From: Oscillospiraceae bacterium
GTDB lineage: Bacteria; Bacillota; Clostridia; Oscillospirales; Ruminococcaceae
NCBI GenBank assembly: GCA_021202155.1
Contig: JAJQDP010000052.1
Coordinates: 1 to 34,746 of the forward strand
Direction of reading: 5' to 3'
Length of the DNA: 34,746 nucleotides
Shown here: one piece after another, positions 7,627 to 14,388 of the stretch
Numbering within the stretch: position 1 is the stretch's first letter
Layout of the letters: each line of letters opens with the position of its first letter
Position numbers and translations under genes: made by a program
The notes under the pieces: generated by a model
Seen by the model: the letters and a program-made list of their open reading frames with translations, nothing else
Told to the model about the DNA's origin: nothing
Databases searched by the model: none

Positions 7627-9069
7627 CTATTCATTCAGGCTATACGGGTCGTAGGATGCTATTGTGTTATTGAGCTGGTCGACGTAATAGTCAATCTGCT
7701 CTGAATAGGTCTCCTTGAGCTGAGCCCAGGTGGTCGGGTCTTCCGACTCTCCGAAGCCTTCAAGGGCGGAAACTACGTTGTTGAGCTTGTCGCCCAAGCC
7801 CTCATAGTAAGAAACGATAACCTTGGAGCCGTTGTTGGCGAGGTCATAGCACTCGTCCCACATTTCAAGCATGTCCTCGGTCCAGAGATATGTGGTCTCA
7901 AGCTGCTGACGGTCGATGTTGACAACCGTCGGGTCGACTACCTTGAATCTCATGCAAGCCGCCAGGAGAGCAACTCCCTCGGGATTCTTGGCACCCTGGA
8001 CGAGCGCATATGCTGACGGAGTGGTTTCGGCATAGTAGACGCCGTCGCCGTCATCGTCTCTCGGAAGAGGGACGAACATCAATTCATCCAGATCTCCCCA
8101 GACTGAGCTTATCGAGTCGACAGGACCGGTGAACATGTACGTGCCGCCGATATAGAAGAGGCAGAGTCCTTCCTTCATACCGCCGCCGTCAACGCTGTTT
8201 CTTATCGACCAGCCGTTGTTCCAGACGGGGTATTCGCAGTCGTTCTTGGCAAGGTCATAGAGAAGGCTCGCCGCGCGCTCGATTGCCGGTGCATCGATAT
8301 TCGACTCAAACTCCATCGTCTCGGTGTTGTAGACGACAACGAGCTCGCCGCAGGAGCGCATGAGAGCTTCGCCATAGCCCCAGCCGTCAAGAGCGTATCT
8401 GTCTTCATCAGGATCTGTAAAGTCGATGCACATCTCATAGAAGACGTCCCATGTCCACTCATCATTATAGTAGAGTTCAACCGGGTCGTCATAGCCATAT
8501 TCAGAGACAACTCTGCGGTTGTACGCGCAGACATTTCCGAATGTGACGTCATAAATCATGGTATAGTGCAGACCTTTGATAGTATAATAGCTGTCTGCAT
8601 AGTCCTTCACTTCCGCCCAGAGCGGGTCGCTGTAGTCGATGTAGTCGTCGACCGGCATGAACACGCCCTTCATGCACATCATCGGGAAGATTCCGTCGTG
8701 TCCGGGATAGAAGTCGGGGGAGTTTGACGCTAAGACGTAGTTCGCAATCTCGTCAAAACGGGTGTCCCATGTGACCTCGACCCACTCGACAGTACAGCCG
8801 TACTTTTCCTGGAAGGTCCAGTAGCCTGAGTTGATAATCTCGTCCTCCGAGTAGTTCTGGATGTCGTCGTACCACGCGCACCACTTGACGGTAGTGCCTG
8901 CGGCTGATGTCTCCGAAACGTCCGGCAGATAAATTCCCGCCGCCGCAAGGATAGCCTCAGCATCCTGTGTCGCGAATGTGAGCTGGACAACTTCACGCGA
9001 AGTACTGCCACAGCCGACGAGTGCGACAATCATGATTCCTGCTAATACAAGAGCCAATATTTTTCGCAT
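7627..9069 (-). CDS. Lipoprotein, extracellular solute-binding protein (paralogue A)
   Basis: 480 residues. Signal peptide MRKILALVLAGIMIVALVGC with lipobox LVGC, so a lipid-anchored surface protein. The body resembles family 1 extracellular solute-binding proteins (ABC sugar-type), for example the GYWTFQEKYGCTVEWVEVTW and ASNSPDFYPGHDG regions near the N-terminus and the PEGVALLAACMRFKV segment near the C-terminus. It is very acidic and rich in Tyr and Trp. It is closely similar along its whole length to the gene at 9866-11320. No permease or ATPase gene is adjacent, so it is either an orphan binding protein or works with a transporter elsewhere. AGGAGG sits before ATG 9069. Substrate unknown. 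Confidence 0.88.
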   Translation of the reverse strand: MRKILALVLAGIMIVALVGCGSTSREVVQLTFATQDAEAILAAAGIYLPDVSETSAAGTTVKWCAWYDDIQNYSEDEIINSGYWTFQEKYGCTVEWVEVTWDTRFDEIANYVLASNSPDFYPGHDGIFPMMCMKGVFMPVDDYIDYSDPLWAEVKDYADSYYTIKGLHYTMIYDVTFGNVCAYNRRVVSEYGYDDPVELYYNDEWTWDVFYEMCIDFTDPDEDRYALDGWGYGEALMRSCGELVVVYNTETMEFESNIDAPAIERAASLLYDLAKNDCEYPVWNNGWSIRNSVDGGGMKEGLCLFYIGGTYMFTGPVDSISSVWGDLDELMFVPLPRDDDGDGVYYAETTPSAYALVQGAKNPEGVALLAACMRFKVVDPTVVNIDRQQLETTYLWTEDMLEMWDECYDLANNGSKVIVSYYEGLGDKLNNVVSALEGFGESEDPTTWAQLKETYSEQIDYYVDQLNNTIASYDPYSLNE

Positions 9070-9103
9070 ATGTAATACCTCCTGAGATATTTGCTATTTT
9101 ATA

Positions 9104-9132
9104 ATTATACACTATGTGAAGCAGGTTTGCAA
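9104..9132 (-). promoter_or_regulatory. Promoter of lipoprotein A
   Basis: On the reverse strand: TTGCAA (9132-9127), 17-bp spacer, TATAAT (9109-9104), about 35 bases before the start codon. Confidence 0.8.
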
Positions 9133-9151
9133 GAGATAATATCGAATTGTG

Positions 9152-9179
9152 TTGACAAAAGCATTTTATCGTGTACAAT
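9152..9179 (+). promoter_or_regulatory. Promoter of small-peptide module 1
   Basis: TTGACA (9152-9157), 16-bp spacer, TACAAT (9174-9179). It would give a leader of about 135 bases before the small ORF at 9320. The leader contains a stable hairpin GGAGCAG/CTGCTCC at 9253-9269. Confidence 0.8.
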
Positions 9180-9319
9180 TACGGTGACAGAGAAGTGAGA
9201 GTCAAAAGTAGGTGCACATGCTTGCGATTCAATATGGTCGACCTCTTCCTGGGGAGCAGTTACTGCTCCGGTAGTTTCTGCTCCGCAGAGATTACATAAA
9301 ATAAGGAGAGTCGATAAAT

Positions 9320-9412
9320 ATGACAACTTCCGAAGTTTTATTGCTTCTCAGTTTGATATTTACGGTTGTTTTCAAGCTGTTCGACATTTGGTCGAATGGG
9401 CAGAAAAAATAA
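9320..9412 (+). CDS. 30-residue hydrophobic peptide, putative type I toxin (module 1)
   Basis: The ORF encodes 30 residues: MTTSEV, then a hydrophobic stretch LLLLSLIFTVVFKLFDIW (about 7-24), then a polar tail SNGQKK. AAGGAGAG at 9303-9310 gives a good ribosome binding site. One membrane span followed by a short basic tail is the form of Fst/TxpA/BsrG-type type I toxins. Supporting context: a promoter 140 bases upstream, a convergent consensus promoter at 9532-9560 on the other strand, a hairpin terminator overlapping the stop codon, and two similar peptides at 26650 and 29253. A membrane peptide with a non-toxic role is the main alternative; toxicity is inferred. Confidence 0.65.
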   Translation: MTTSEVLLLLSLIFTVVFKLFDIWSNGQKK

Positions 9413-9526
9413 CCGCCCGGTAACCTAAAGCAAACAAGGACGGTCAATTTTCACCCGCAGTGCAGGATTCATATCCGCACATATGAGGTCGATCCGGAAC
9501 TGTTTGCACCAGTTCCGCTTCTCTGT
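9404..9526 (-). ncRNA. Putative antisense antitoxin RNA of module 1
   Basis: Predicted from the reverse-strand promoter (9560-9532) to the terminator at the peptide stop codon, about 120 nt. It contains the hairpin GGAACTG/CAGTTCC (9496-9516). The + strand here repeats segments of the peptide leader: GATTCATAT (9466-9474) against GATTCAATAT (9226-9235), GCACATATG (9477-9485) against GCACATG (9214-9220), and AGGTCGATC (9486-9494) near GGTCGACCTC (9236-9245). So this RNA could pair with the peptide mRNA leader, as in the Fst/par system, where direct repeats pair two convergent RNAs. Confidence 0.6.
9412..9444 (-). terminator. Shared terminator of module 1
   Basis: ACCGCCC (9412-9418) pairs with GGACGGT (9438-9444) with one mismatch. 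On the reverse strand it is followed by a T-run over 9404-9409, so it should end the antisense RNA; it overlaps the peptide stop codon at 9410-9412. Confidence 0.65.
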
Positions 9527-9531
9527 CAACT

Positions 9532-9560
9532 ATTATAACTCATCTCAGCCGTTTTGTCAA
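9532..9560 (-). promoter_or_regulatory. Antisense RNA promoter, module 1
   Basis: Reverse strand: TTGACA (9560-9555), 17-bp spacer, TATAAT (9537-9532), a perfect consensus. The region also forms AGCCGTT/AACGGCT plus T6 at 9547-9571, which can act as a terminator for + strand transcripts. Confidence 0.88.
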
Positions 9561-9598
9561 CGGCTTTTTTATTTTCGCAAAAAATTTGTAAAAGGCGC

Positions 9599-9744
9599 AA
9601 ACGCACCTTGCGGTGCGCCCTCTCAGTCAGCTTCGCTGACAGCTCCCCCAGAGGGGAAGCCAAGAGTTGCAGAGTAGAAGCGTATCTTGGCTCTCCCTTT
9701 GGGAGAGCTGGCTCGCGAAGCGAGACTGAGAGGGCGTCGCCGCA
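9599..9744. repeat. MITE-like repeat, CCTCTCAGTC subtype
   Basis: Terminal inverted repeats CCCTCTCAGTC (9618-9628) and GACTGAGAGGG (9724-9734) enclose 117 bp with hairpins GTCAGCTTCGCTGAC and GGCTCTCCCTTTGGGAGAGC. A hairpin CGCACCTTGCGGTGCG lies just to the left. It is a variant of the GC-rich family with a different end sequence. The rest of 9745-9804 holds no gene I can see. Confidence 0.82.
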
Positions 9745-9804
9745 GGCACCGACCTTCGTCATCTTGCACAAAATATAACCATTGTAATTGTACATAATGT
9801 CCAA

Positions 9805-9833
9805 TTGAAATCAGGGCGAAAAAGTTGTATAAT
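9805..9833 (+). promoter_or_regulatory. Promoter of lipoprotein B
   Basis: TTGAAA (9805-9810), 17-bp spacer, TATAAT (9828-9833), 33 bases before the start codon. Confidence 0.82.
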
Positions 9834-9865
9834 ATTAGAATCAAATATGTCTAGGAGGGCATAAG

Positions 9866-11320
9866 ATGAAGAAAATTATTGCATTGGTGCTTGCATGTGT
9901 CATGATTCTTGCATTGGTCGGATGCGGAAGCTCAAGCCGTGAAGTTGTACAGCTTACATTTGCAACCCAGGACGCCGAGGCTATCCTGAATGCTGCGGGA
10001 ATTTATCTGCCGGATGCAGAGGACACCGAGGTGTCGGGAAGCTCCATCACATGGTTCGCGTGGTACGACGACATGCAGAACTACTCAGAGGACGAAATCA
10101 TCAATTCAGGTTACTGGACCTTCCAGGAAAAGTACGGTTGCTCCATCAACTGGTATGAGTGCACGTGGGACACAAGGTATGACGAGCTTGCGAACCTCAT
10201 TCTCGCCTCCAACTCGCCCGACTTCTACCCTGGCGACAACGAGGTCTTCCCGAACAGTTGCTTGAAGGGCATCTTCGTTCCCGTCGACGACTATATCGAC
10301 TACAGCGATCCTTTGTGGGCTGATGAACAGGAGTACGCCTACACCTACTTCTCCATCAAGGACAGACCCTACATAATCGTTTACGACAACACTTTCACTA
10401 ACGTCGTTGCTTATAACAGAAGAGTTATGGAAGAGAACGGCTTCGACGACCCCGCTGAGCTCTATTTCAATGATGAGTGGACATGGGATGTCTTCTATGA
10501 GATGTGCGTCGAATTCTCCGATGCCGATGAGGACAAATACGCTCTCGACGGCTTCTGGTACAGTGCGGGACTTATGCACTCCTGCGGCGAGACGATAATC
10601 GTCTACAACACCGAGACTCAGCAGTTTGAGGACAACTCCGATTCTGCGGCTATTGAGAGAGCGGCAAGCCTGCTTTATGACCTCTCAAAGAACGGCTGCA
10701 TCTATCCGAGATGGAACAACGAAAACTGGAATACACGTAACAACTCCACCACCGGCGGCGGCATGAAGGAAGGACTCTGCCTCTTCTATATCGGCGGCTC
10801 ATGGATGTTCACAGACACGGTTGAAAATATCGAAGCTGTCTGGGGAGACATGTCTGAAGGCGAGCTCATGTTCGTTCCGCTTCCTCGTGACGACGACGGC
10901 AACGGCTACTACTACACAGAATCCGCTTCCGCAGGATATTGCATCGTTCAGGGTGCTCCGAACCCGGAGGGTGTCGCTCTCCTGGCGGCTTGCATGAGAT
11001 TCAAGGTCTTAGACCCGACTGTAGTCAATATAGACAGACTCCAGCTTGAGGAGACATACCTCTGGACTCAGGATATGCTTGACATGTATGACGAATGCTA
11101 CGCGCTCTCGACCAGTAACGACAATATCCTGGTTGTCTATGGTGCAGGCTACGGCACAAAGCTTGAAGCGGTTGTATCAACCTTCGAAGGCATTGCCGAC
11201 TCGGCAGATCCGACCACCTGGGCACAGCTCAAGGACTCCTATTCTGAACAGCTCGAGTACTACATCAGCCAGCTGAACAGCCAGATTGAGGAATATGATC
11301 CGTATAGTTTGAACGAATAA
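9866..11320 (+). CDS. Lipoprotein, extracellular solute-binding protein (paralogue B)
   Basis: 484 residues, a close paralogue of the protein at 7627-9069: same lipobox (ALVGC), the same SREVVQLTFATQDAEAIL segment after the lipid anchor, the same NYSEDEIINSGYWTFQEKYG block and the same C-terminal DPYSLNE. Differences cluster in the loops and in the mid-region around residues 175-230. TAGGAGGGC precedes ATG 9866. The pair is transcribed divergently and flanks small-peptide module 1. As with paralogue A there is no linked ABC permease. The two may bind different ligands for one transporter, or one may be regulatory; neither can be decided from sequence. Confidence 0.88.
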   Translation: MKKIIALVLACVMILALVGCGSSSREVVQLTFATQDAEAILNAAGIYLPDAEDTEVSGSSITWFAWYDDMQNYSEDEIINSGYWTFQEKYGCSINWYECTWDTRYDELANLILASNSPDFYPGDNEVFPNSCLKGIFVPVDDYIDYSDPLWADEQEYAYTYFSIKDRPYIIVYDNTFTNVVAYNRRVMEENGFDDPAELYFNDEWTWDVFYEMCVEFSDADEDKYALDGFWYSAGLMHSCGETIIVYNTETQQFEDNSDSAAIERAASLLYDLSKNGCIYPRWNNENWNTRNNSTTGGGMKEGLCLFYIGGSWMFTDTVENIEAVWGDMSEGELMFVPLPRDDDGNGYYYTESASAGYCIVQGAPNPEGVALLAACMRFKVLDPTVVNIDRLQLEETYLWTQDMLDMYDECYALSTSNDNILVVYGAGYGTKLEAVVSTFEGIADSADPTTWAQLKDSYSEQLEYYISQLNSQIEEYDPYSLNE

Positions 11321-11335
11321 GTTCTGATATTACAA

Positions 11336-11362
11336 AAGCCGCTCCGAGTGGGGCGGCTTCTT
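11336..11362 (+). terminator. Intrinsic terminator of lipoprotein B
   Basis: AAGCCGCTCC (11336-11345), loop GAGT, GGGGCGGCTT (11350-11359), then TCTTC. Ten base pairs with one G-T pair. Confidence 0.78.
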
Positions 11363-11363
11363 C

Positions 11364-11560
11364 AATTCGTAATGCGTAATGCGTAATTGGTTGCCCTACG
11401 GGCGACGCCGCTCCGGGAAACCCCTCCACCGTCGCCAGAGGCGACGGTCTCCCTCCCCTTTCAGGGGAGGCTTTTTGTATTCTGGCAAGGTTTGTGTGAG
11501 AGCACGACAATTGTCGGCGTAGCCGACCAATTACGAATTACGCATTACGAATTACGCATT
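11364..11560. repeat. Composite repeat bounded by AATTCGTAATGCG boxes
   Basis: Outer inverted ends: AATTCGTAATGCGTAATGCG at 11364 and its near-complement ending at 11560. Inside are AAACCCCTCCACC, hairpin CCGTCGCCAGAGGCGACGG and CCTCCCCTTTCAGGGGAGG, i.e. one half of the GC-rich element. It shows the two repeat families nested as a unit. The remainder to 11658 has no gene I can see. Confidence 0.8.
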
Positions 11561-11658
11561 TCGACCTTTTCCGCCCCGCTTTCTTCTCCCTTTTCCCGCC
11601 GATTTTTGTGTAAACAGCCGAAATTCAGCGGAAATCCGGATTATTTGCTGGAAAAGTC

Positions 11659-11688
11659 TTGCAATTATGTAATGATTTATGGTAGAAT
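11659..11688 (+). promoter_or_regulatory. Probable promoter of spo0A
   Basis: TTGCAA (11659-11664), 18-bp spacer, TAGAAT (11683-11688). The -10 also fits a SigH -10 (GTAGAATAT), but no SigH -35 lies at the right distance, so a SigA promoter is the safer reading. Confidence 0.55.
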
Positions 11689-11750
11689 ATGGCAAGAGTC
11701 AAGGCTCGCGCGCGGGGTCTTCTCCAAAAAAATTATGGAGGAACAAAAAG

Positions 11751-12569
11751 ATGTCTACAGATAAATCCACAGATAAATCTAAGAAAATCAAGGTACTTAT
11801 AGGCGACGACAGCGAGGAGTATGGCGTGAAGTGCGCCGCGGCACTGAGGGAAGCGGGGTTCTTCTGCATCATGCGCCCGAAGGACGGGAGCGTCATTTTG
11901 GAGGCGGTCAGGGACGAAGTGCCGGACGTCGCGGTTATCGACATGTGGATGCCGGAGCTTGACGCGGTCGAGCTGATGAGAAAGCTCCGGAAGACGGGGC
12001 AAGCGAGCACCATTTTTATAGTGGTGACCCCTTGCGACAGCGAATTCGCTATCCGCCAGGCGATGCAGGAGGGTGCGAGATACTGCATGGTGAAGCCGTT
12101 CGACTACTCGGTTTTAGGCGACCGGATAAAGGAGCTTATGGGCTACGAAGTCGCGGGAGCGCAGAGCGTCAGCGTCTCTCACACCCAGAATAACAGCGTT
12201 GTTGCCAGCTCTCCGGACATCGAAATCGTCGTGACCGAGATGATTCACATGCTCGGAGTCCCGGCGCACATCAAGGGCTATCACTATCTGAGGGCGGCGA
12301 TAATCTACTCGATAAAAGACCCGCAGATGCTCGAAAGCGTGACAAAGATAATGTACCCGACCGTCGCGAAGGATTTCGGGACGACGCCGTCGCGGGTCGA
12401 GCGTGCCATCCGCCACGCGATTGAGATAGCCTGGGACAGAGGTGACGTGGAGACGCTGAATTCCTTTTTCGGCTACACCGTCAACACCGGCAAAGGCAAG
12501 CCGACCAATTCGGAGTTTATTGCTCTCGTGACGGATAGGATTAAGCTTAGGTATCGACAATTCGCCTGA
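11751..12569 (+). CDS. spo0A: Sporulation master regulator Spo0A
   Basis: 272 residues, normal length. N-terminal receiver domain: acidic pair in VLIGDDSEEYG, phospho-acceptor Asp in VAVIDMWMPELD, switch Thr in IFIVVTPCD and conserved Lys in MVKPFDY. A linker with Ser/Asn repeats (about 135-155) leads to the Spo0A C-terminal DNA-binding domain: MIHMLGVPAHIKGYHYLRAA, then TPSRVERAIRHAIEIAW, the recognition helix region diagnostic of Spo0A. It controls entry into sporulation by binding 0A boxes. GGAGG at 11737-11741 sets ATG 11751. The stop codon TGA lies in the loop of a perfect 10-bp hairpin (12557-12580), so the last residues come from repeat-like DNA. Confidence 0.95.
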   Translation: MSTDKSTDKSKKIKVLIGDDSEEYGVKCAAALREAGFFCIMRPKDGSVILEAVRDEVPDVAVIDMWMPELDAVELMRKLRKTGQASTIFIVVTPCDSEFAIRQAMQEGARYCMVKPFDYSVLGDRIKELMGYEVAGAQSVSVSHTQNNSVVASSPDIEIVVTEMIHMLGVPAHIKGYHYLRAAIIYSIKDPQMLESVTKIMYPTVAKDFGTTPSRVERAIRHAIEIAWDRGDVETLNSFFGYTVNTGKGKPTNSEFIALVTDRIKLRYRQFA

Positions 12570-12812
12570 AGGCGAATTGTCCACAATTTGCTTAACCCCT
12601 CCACTGCCGCGCGTTGCGCGGCTTCTCCCCGTGGAAACCCCTCCACCGCCCTTCGGGCGGTCCCCCTCCGGAAGTTCGCAAGCGAACTTCATTTCAGAGG
12701 GAAGCTTTTTTGGTCTGGTGAAACTTTGTGTAGGGGCGGATATTATCCGCCCGAACCTGACGCGGGATGCGGGCGGATGGTATCCGCCCCTACTGTTGTC
12801 GCCTGCGGCGGC
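12557..12812. repeat. Composite repeat region after spo0A
   Basis: From left: hairpin ACAATTCGCC/GGCGAATTGT (12557-12580) over the spo0A stop; AACCCCTCCACTG plus hairpin GCCGCGCGTTGCGCGGC; a second AAACCCCTCCACC half with CCGCCCTTCGGGCGG; hairpin GAAGTTCGCAAGCGAACTTC; and a 62-bp element 12731-12792 with ends TAGGGGCGGATA and TATCCGCCCCTA. No gene is seen in this 300-base gap. Confidence 0.75.
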
Positions 12813-12831
12813 TTCGATTTGGAAAAGTTTA

Positions 12832-12862
12832 AATGCCTCCCTTGTTGAAAGGGAGGCATGTG
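12832..12862 (-). terminator. Terminator of the tenpN-like gene
   Basis: GCCTCCCTT/AAGGGAGGC type hairpin 12834-12858, loop about GTTGA, followed on the reverse strand by ATTTAAACTTTTCC. Just past the toxin gene's 3' end. Confidence 0.65.
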
Positions 12863-12874
12863 CTTTCTTGGAAG

Positions 12875-13351
12875 TTATATTCCCATAACATCATGAAAGT
12901 AAGGCAATGTTGAATACTGATACCTTCTTGCAAATTCTCTTGGATGAAGAGTCTTCTTGCCGGTGATATGGTTTATGTAGGTGTCGACATAGTTAACGGC
13001 TCGGTTGACAATAGTTGGCAGGTTTCGCTTCATTTCCGCATACTCGTCCTGGTCAACAATTGCACTTTCGTCGCTCAGGTAGCTCGTATCACTGATAATG
13101 ACAATTTTTGAGAAATCAAGTCCCGAGTGCGAACGCTTTGAGCGTTCAGTATTCGTGAACAGAAATGCATTTTTGTGATGAATATCCGAACGGAAAGGAA
13201 CGCAGATGAAGTAGTCATCATGAGAGTCTATGAGGAGGCATGTATAAGGTCTGCCATGCTTATGCATGAGCTCCGGAAACTTCTCCGGCGGATAGTCAAC
13301 CGTAAATTTCTGGGACAGTAAGTACAAATCTACGTCGAATTCCAATTTCAT
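12875..13351 (-). CDS. TenpN-like type III toxin endoribonuclease
   Basis: 158 residues. By pattern it fits the TenpN branch of the ToxN/AbiQ fold: N-terminal MKLEFDVDLYLLSQKF, the strand-rich block GRPYTCLLIDSHDDYFICVP followed by FRSDIHHKNAFLF, then SGLDFSKIVII and the helix DQDEYAEMKRNLPTIVNRAV with the conserved late region YVDTYINHITGK. These toxins are RNases held inactive by a repeat RNA read from the same promoter. That context is present: consensus promoter, tandem hairpin repeats and a terminator just upstream. I use ATG 13351; AGGGTG directly before it is a weak ribosome binding site, and a TTG at 13378 lies inside the terminator. AT content is higher than in the neighbours. Family assignment is from memory of the motif pattern, not a search. 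Confidence 0.75.
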   Translation of the reverse strand: MKLEFDVDLYLLSQKFTVDYPPEKFPELMHKHGRPYTCLLIDSHDDYFICVPFRSDIHHKNAFLFTNTERSKRSHSGLDFSKIVIISDTSYLSDESAIVDQDEYAEMKRNLPTIVNRAVNYVDTYINHITGKKTLHPREFARRYQYSTLPYFHDVMGI

Positions 13352-13360
13352 CACCCTACA

Positions 13361-13392
13361 AAAAGCGAGGATGCCCAAACGGTCACCCTCGC
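13361..13392 (-). terminator. Terminator between antitoxin repeats and toxin gene
   Basis: On the reverse strand GCGAGGGTG...CATCCTCGC followed by TTTTTG. In type III loci a leaky terminator here sets the excess of antitoxin RNA over toxin mRNA. Its hairpin resembles a degenerate third repeat. Confidence 0.8.
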
Positions 13393-13534
13393 GGATTTTC
13401 TTCGCCCGGTCAGTTTTATTTTACCGATGTGTCAGAACCGTCACACATCATCTTCGCACGGTCAATTTTTATTTTACCGACGAGTCAGAACCGTCACTCG
13501 TCATCGTTCAGCAAAGGGAAGATTCTCACCTTCC
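13393..13534 (-). ncRNA. TenpI-like antitoxin repeat RNA
   Basis: Two direct repeats of 53 and 52 nt, at 13504-13452 and 13451-13400 on the reverse strand. Each reads hairpin, then CGGTAAAATAAAA, then TGACCG and GCGAAG. The hairpins are GACGAG/CTCGTC and GATGTG/CACATC around the identical loop TGACGGTTCTGA: stems differ by compensating changes, which is good evidence for a selected RNA structure. In type III systems each repeat is cut out by the toxin and binds it as a pseudoknot. The 5' end is predicted at about 13534 from the promoter. Confidence 0.75.
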
Positions 13535-13540
13535 GTCTAT

Positions 13541-13569
13541 ATTATACTCAATATAAACGGATTTGTCAA
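13541..13569 (-). promoter_or_regulatory. Promoter of the TenpIN-like locus
   Basis: Reverse strand TTGACA (13569-13564), 17-bp spacer, TATAAT (13546-13541): perfect consensus. Confidence 0.9.
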
Positions 13570-13580
13570 TAGCTAATTTT

Positions 13581-14273
13581 TTACGGGTAAAGCTCATTCA
13601 ACAAGCAGTTGAATTCCTTCCACAGTTCATACCGTAAGACTTTTACAGAGTATTCTGCACTGCCTTGCTTTTCAGCTAACTCGTCAAACAAAAGATAATC
13701 GTCTGTTTCTTCTTTACTTAATTGCGGTGCTTCGGGGTCGTGCTGATAATCAATATCGCTGGCATAGTTTTTATACGCACGATTCAGCCGTTCCTTGCCG
13801 ATTTCTTTTTCTGCACGCTCCCACTCCCTGCCTTTCATAACAGCATAGCGGTCGTCAAGTTCCTGCAAGCTTATCATAATAGAAACCAGCTCTTCTGACG
13901 ACAGAAGTCGATTGAGGATTCGCCTGTAGTCTTCAGAAAGTCTCCTGAATCCGATATATTCTTCGCCGACTCCGGTGATTTTTCTGATATTCGCAAGAGA
14001 TTCTTTCGTCAAGCCGGTGCTTTCAATGGTTTTCGTTTCCAAACGAGTTCCATCAGAGTAATCCGGCTCGCAGAGAAGGTAGCCCATTTCGCAGTCGAAC
14101 AGCTTGCACATATTTACAAGCATTTCGATCGGCACAAAAAGCTTTCCGTTTTCGTAATTGGAAATTTGCTTCCCTTTAACGAATAGTATTTCGCCAAGTT
14201 CGCTCTGCGTCAAGCCGAGCTTTAACCGTTCTTCTCGTATGCGTTTACCTATTTCTTCCGTGTTATAAATCAT
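13581..14273 (-). CDS. XRE-family transcriptional regulator
   Basis: 230 residues. HTH at about 8-65: IGKRIREERLKLGLTQSELG, then VKGKQISNYENGKLFVP and KLFDCEMGYLLCEPD. The remainder is helical and charged, with no catalytic motif I recognise. It is codirectional with the TenpIN-like locus and 12 bases upstream of that promoter, and divergent from the small membrane protein at 14389. AGGAGGAACT precedes ATG 14273. The palindrome TTTACCT-CAAA-AGGTAAA at 14286-14303 lies just before its start and suggests autoregulation. More AT-rich than the housekeeping genes, like the rest of this island. Confidence 0.88.
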   Translation of the reverse strand: MIYNTEEIGKRIREERLKLGLTQSELGEILFVKGKQISNYENGKLFVPIEMLVNMCKLFDCEMGYLLCEPDYSDGTRLETKTIESTGLTKESLANIRKITGVGEEYIGFRRLSEDYRRILNRLLSSEELVSIMISLQELDDRYAVMKGREWERAEKEIGKERLNRAYKNYASDIDYQHDPEAPQLSKEETDDYLLFDELAEKQGSAEYSVKVLRYELWKEFNCLLNELYP

Positions 14274-14285
14274 AGTTCCTCCTGA

Positions 14286-14303
14286 TTTACCTCAAAAGGT
14301 AAA
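14286..14303. promoter_or_regulatory. Palindromic operator candidate
   Basis: TTTACCT, 4-bp spacer CAAA, AGGTAAA: perfect 7-bp arms, between the divergent XRE and small membrane protein genes. Typical in size and place for an XRE repressor site. Confidence 0.65.
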
Positions 14304-14323
14304 AAGCAATTGTTTGATTTCCC

Positions 14324-14352
14324 TTGACAGTTCAATGTACTTGTATTATAAT
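14324..14352 (+). promoter_or_regulatory. Promoter of the small membrane protein gene
   Basis: TTGACA (14324-14329), 17-bp spacer, TATAAT (14347-14352): perfect consensus, 37 bases before the start codon. Confidence 0.88.
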
Positions 14353-14388
14353 AGATTTCAGATAAGAAGTCAAGAGGGAGGTGAACCT

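Noticed and set aside
9866-11320. ABC transporter operon
   Set aside because: No permease or ATPase gene lies on either side of either lipoprotein gene.
11561-11570. 0A box upstream of spo0A
   Set aside because: TTTCGACC is one base off the half-consensus and not placed at a clear promoter; too weak to report.
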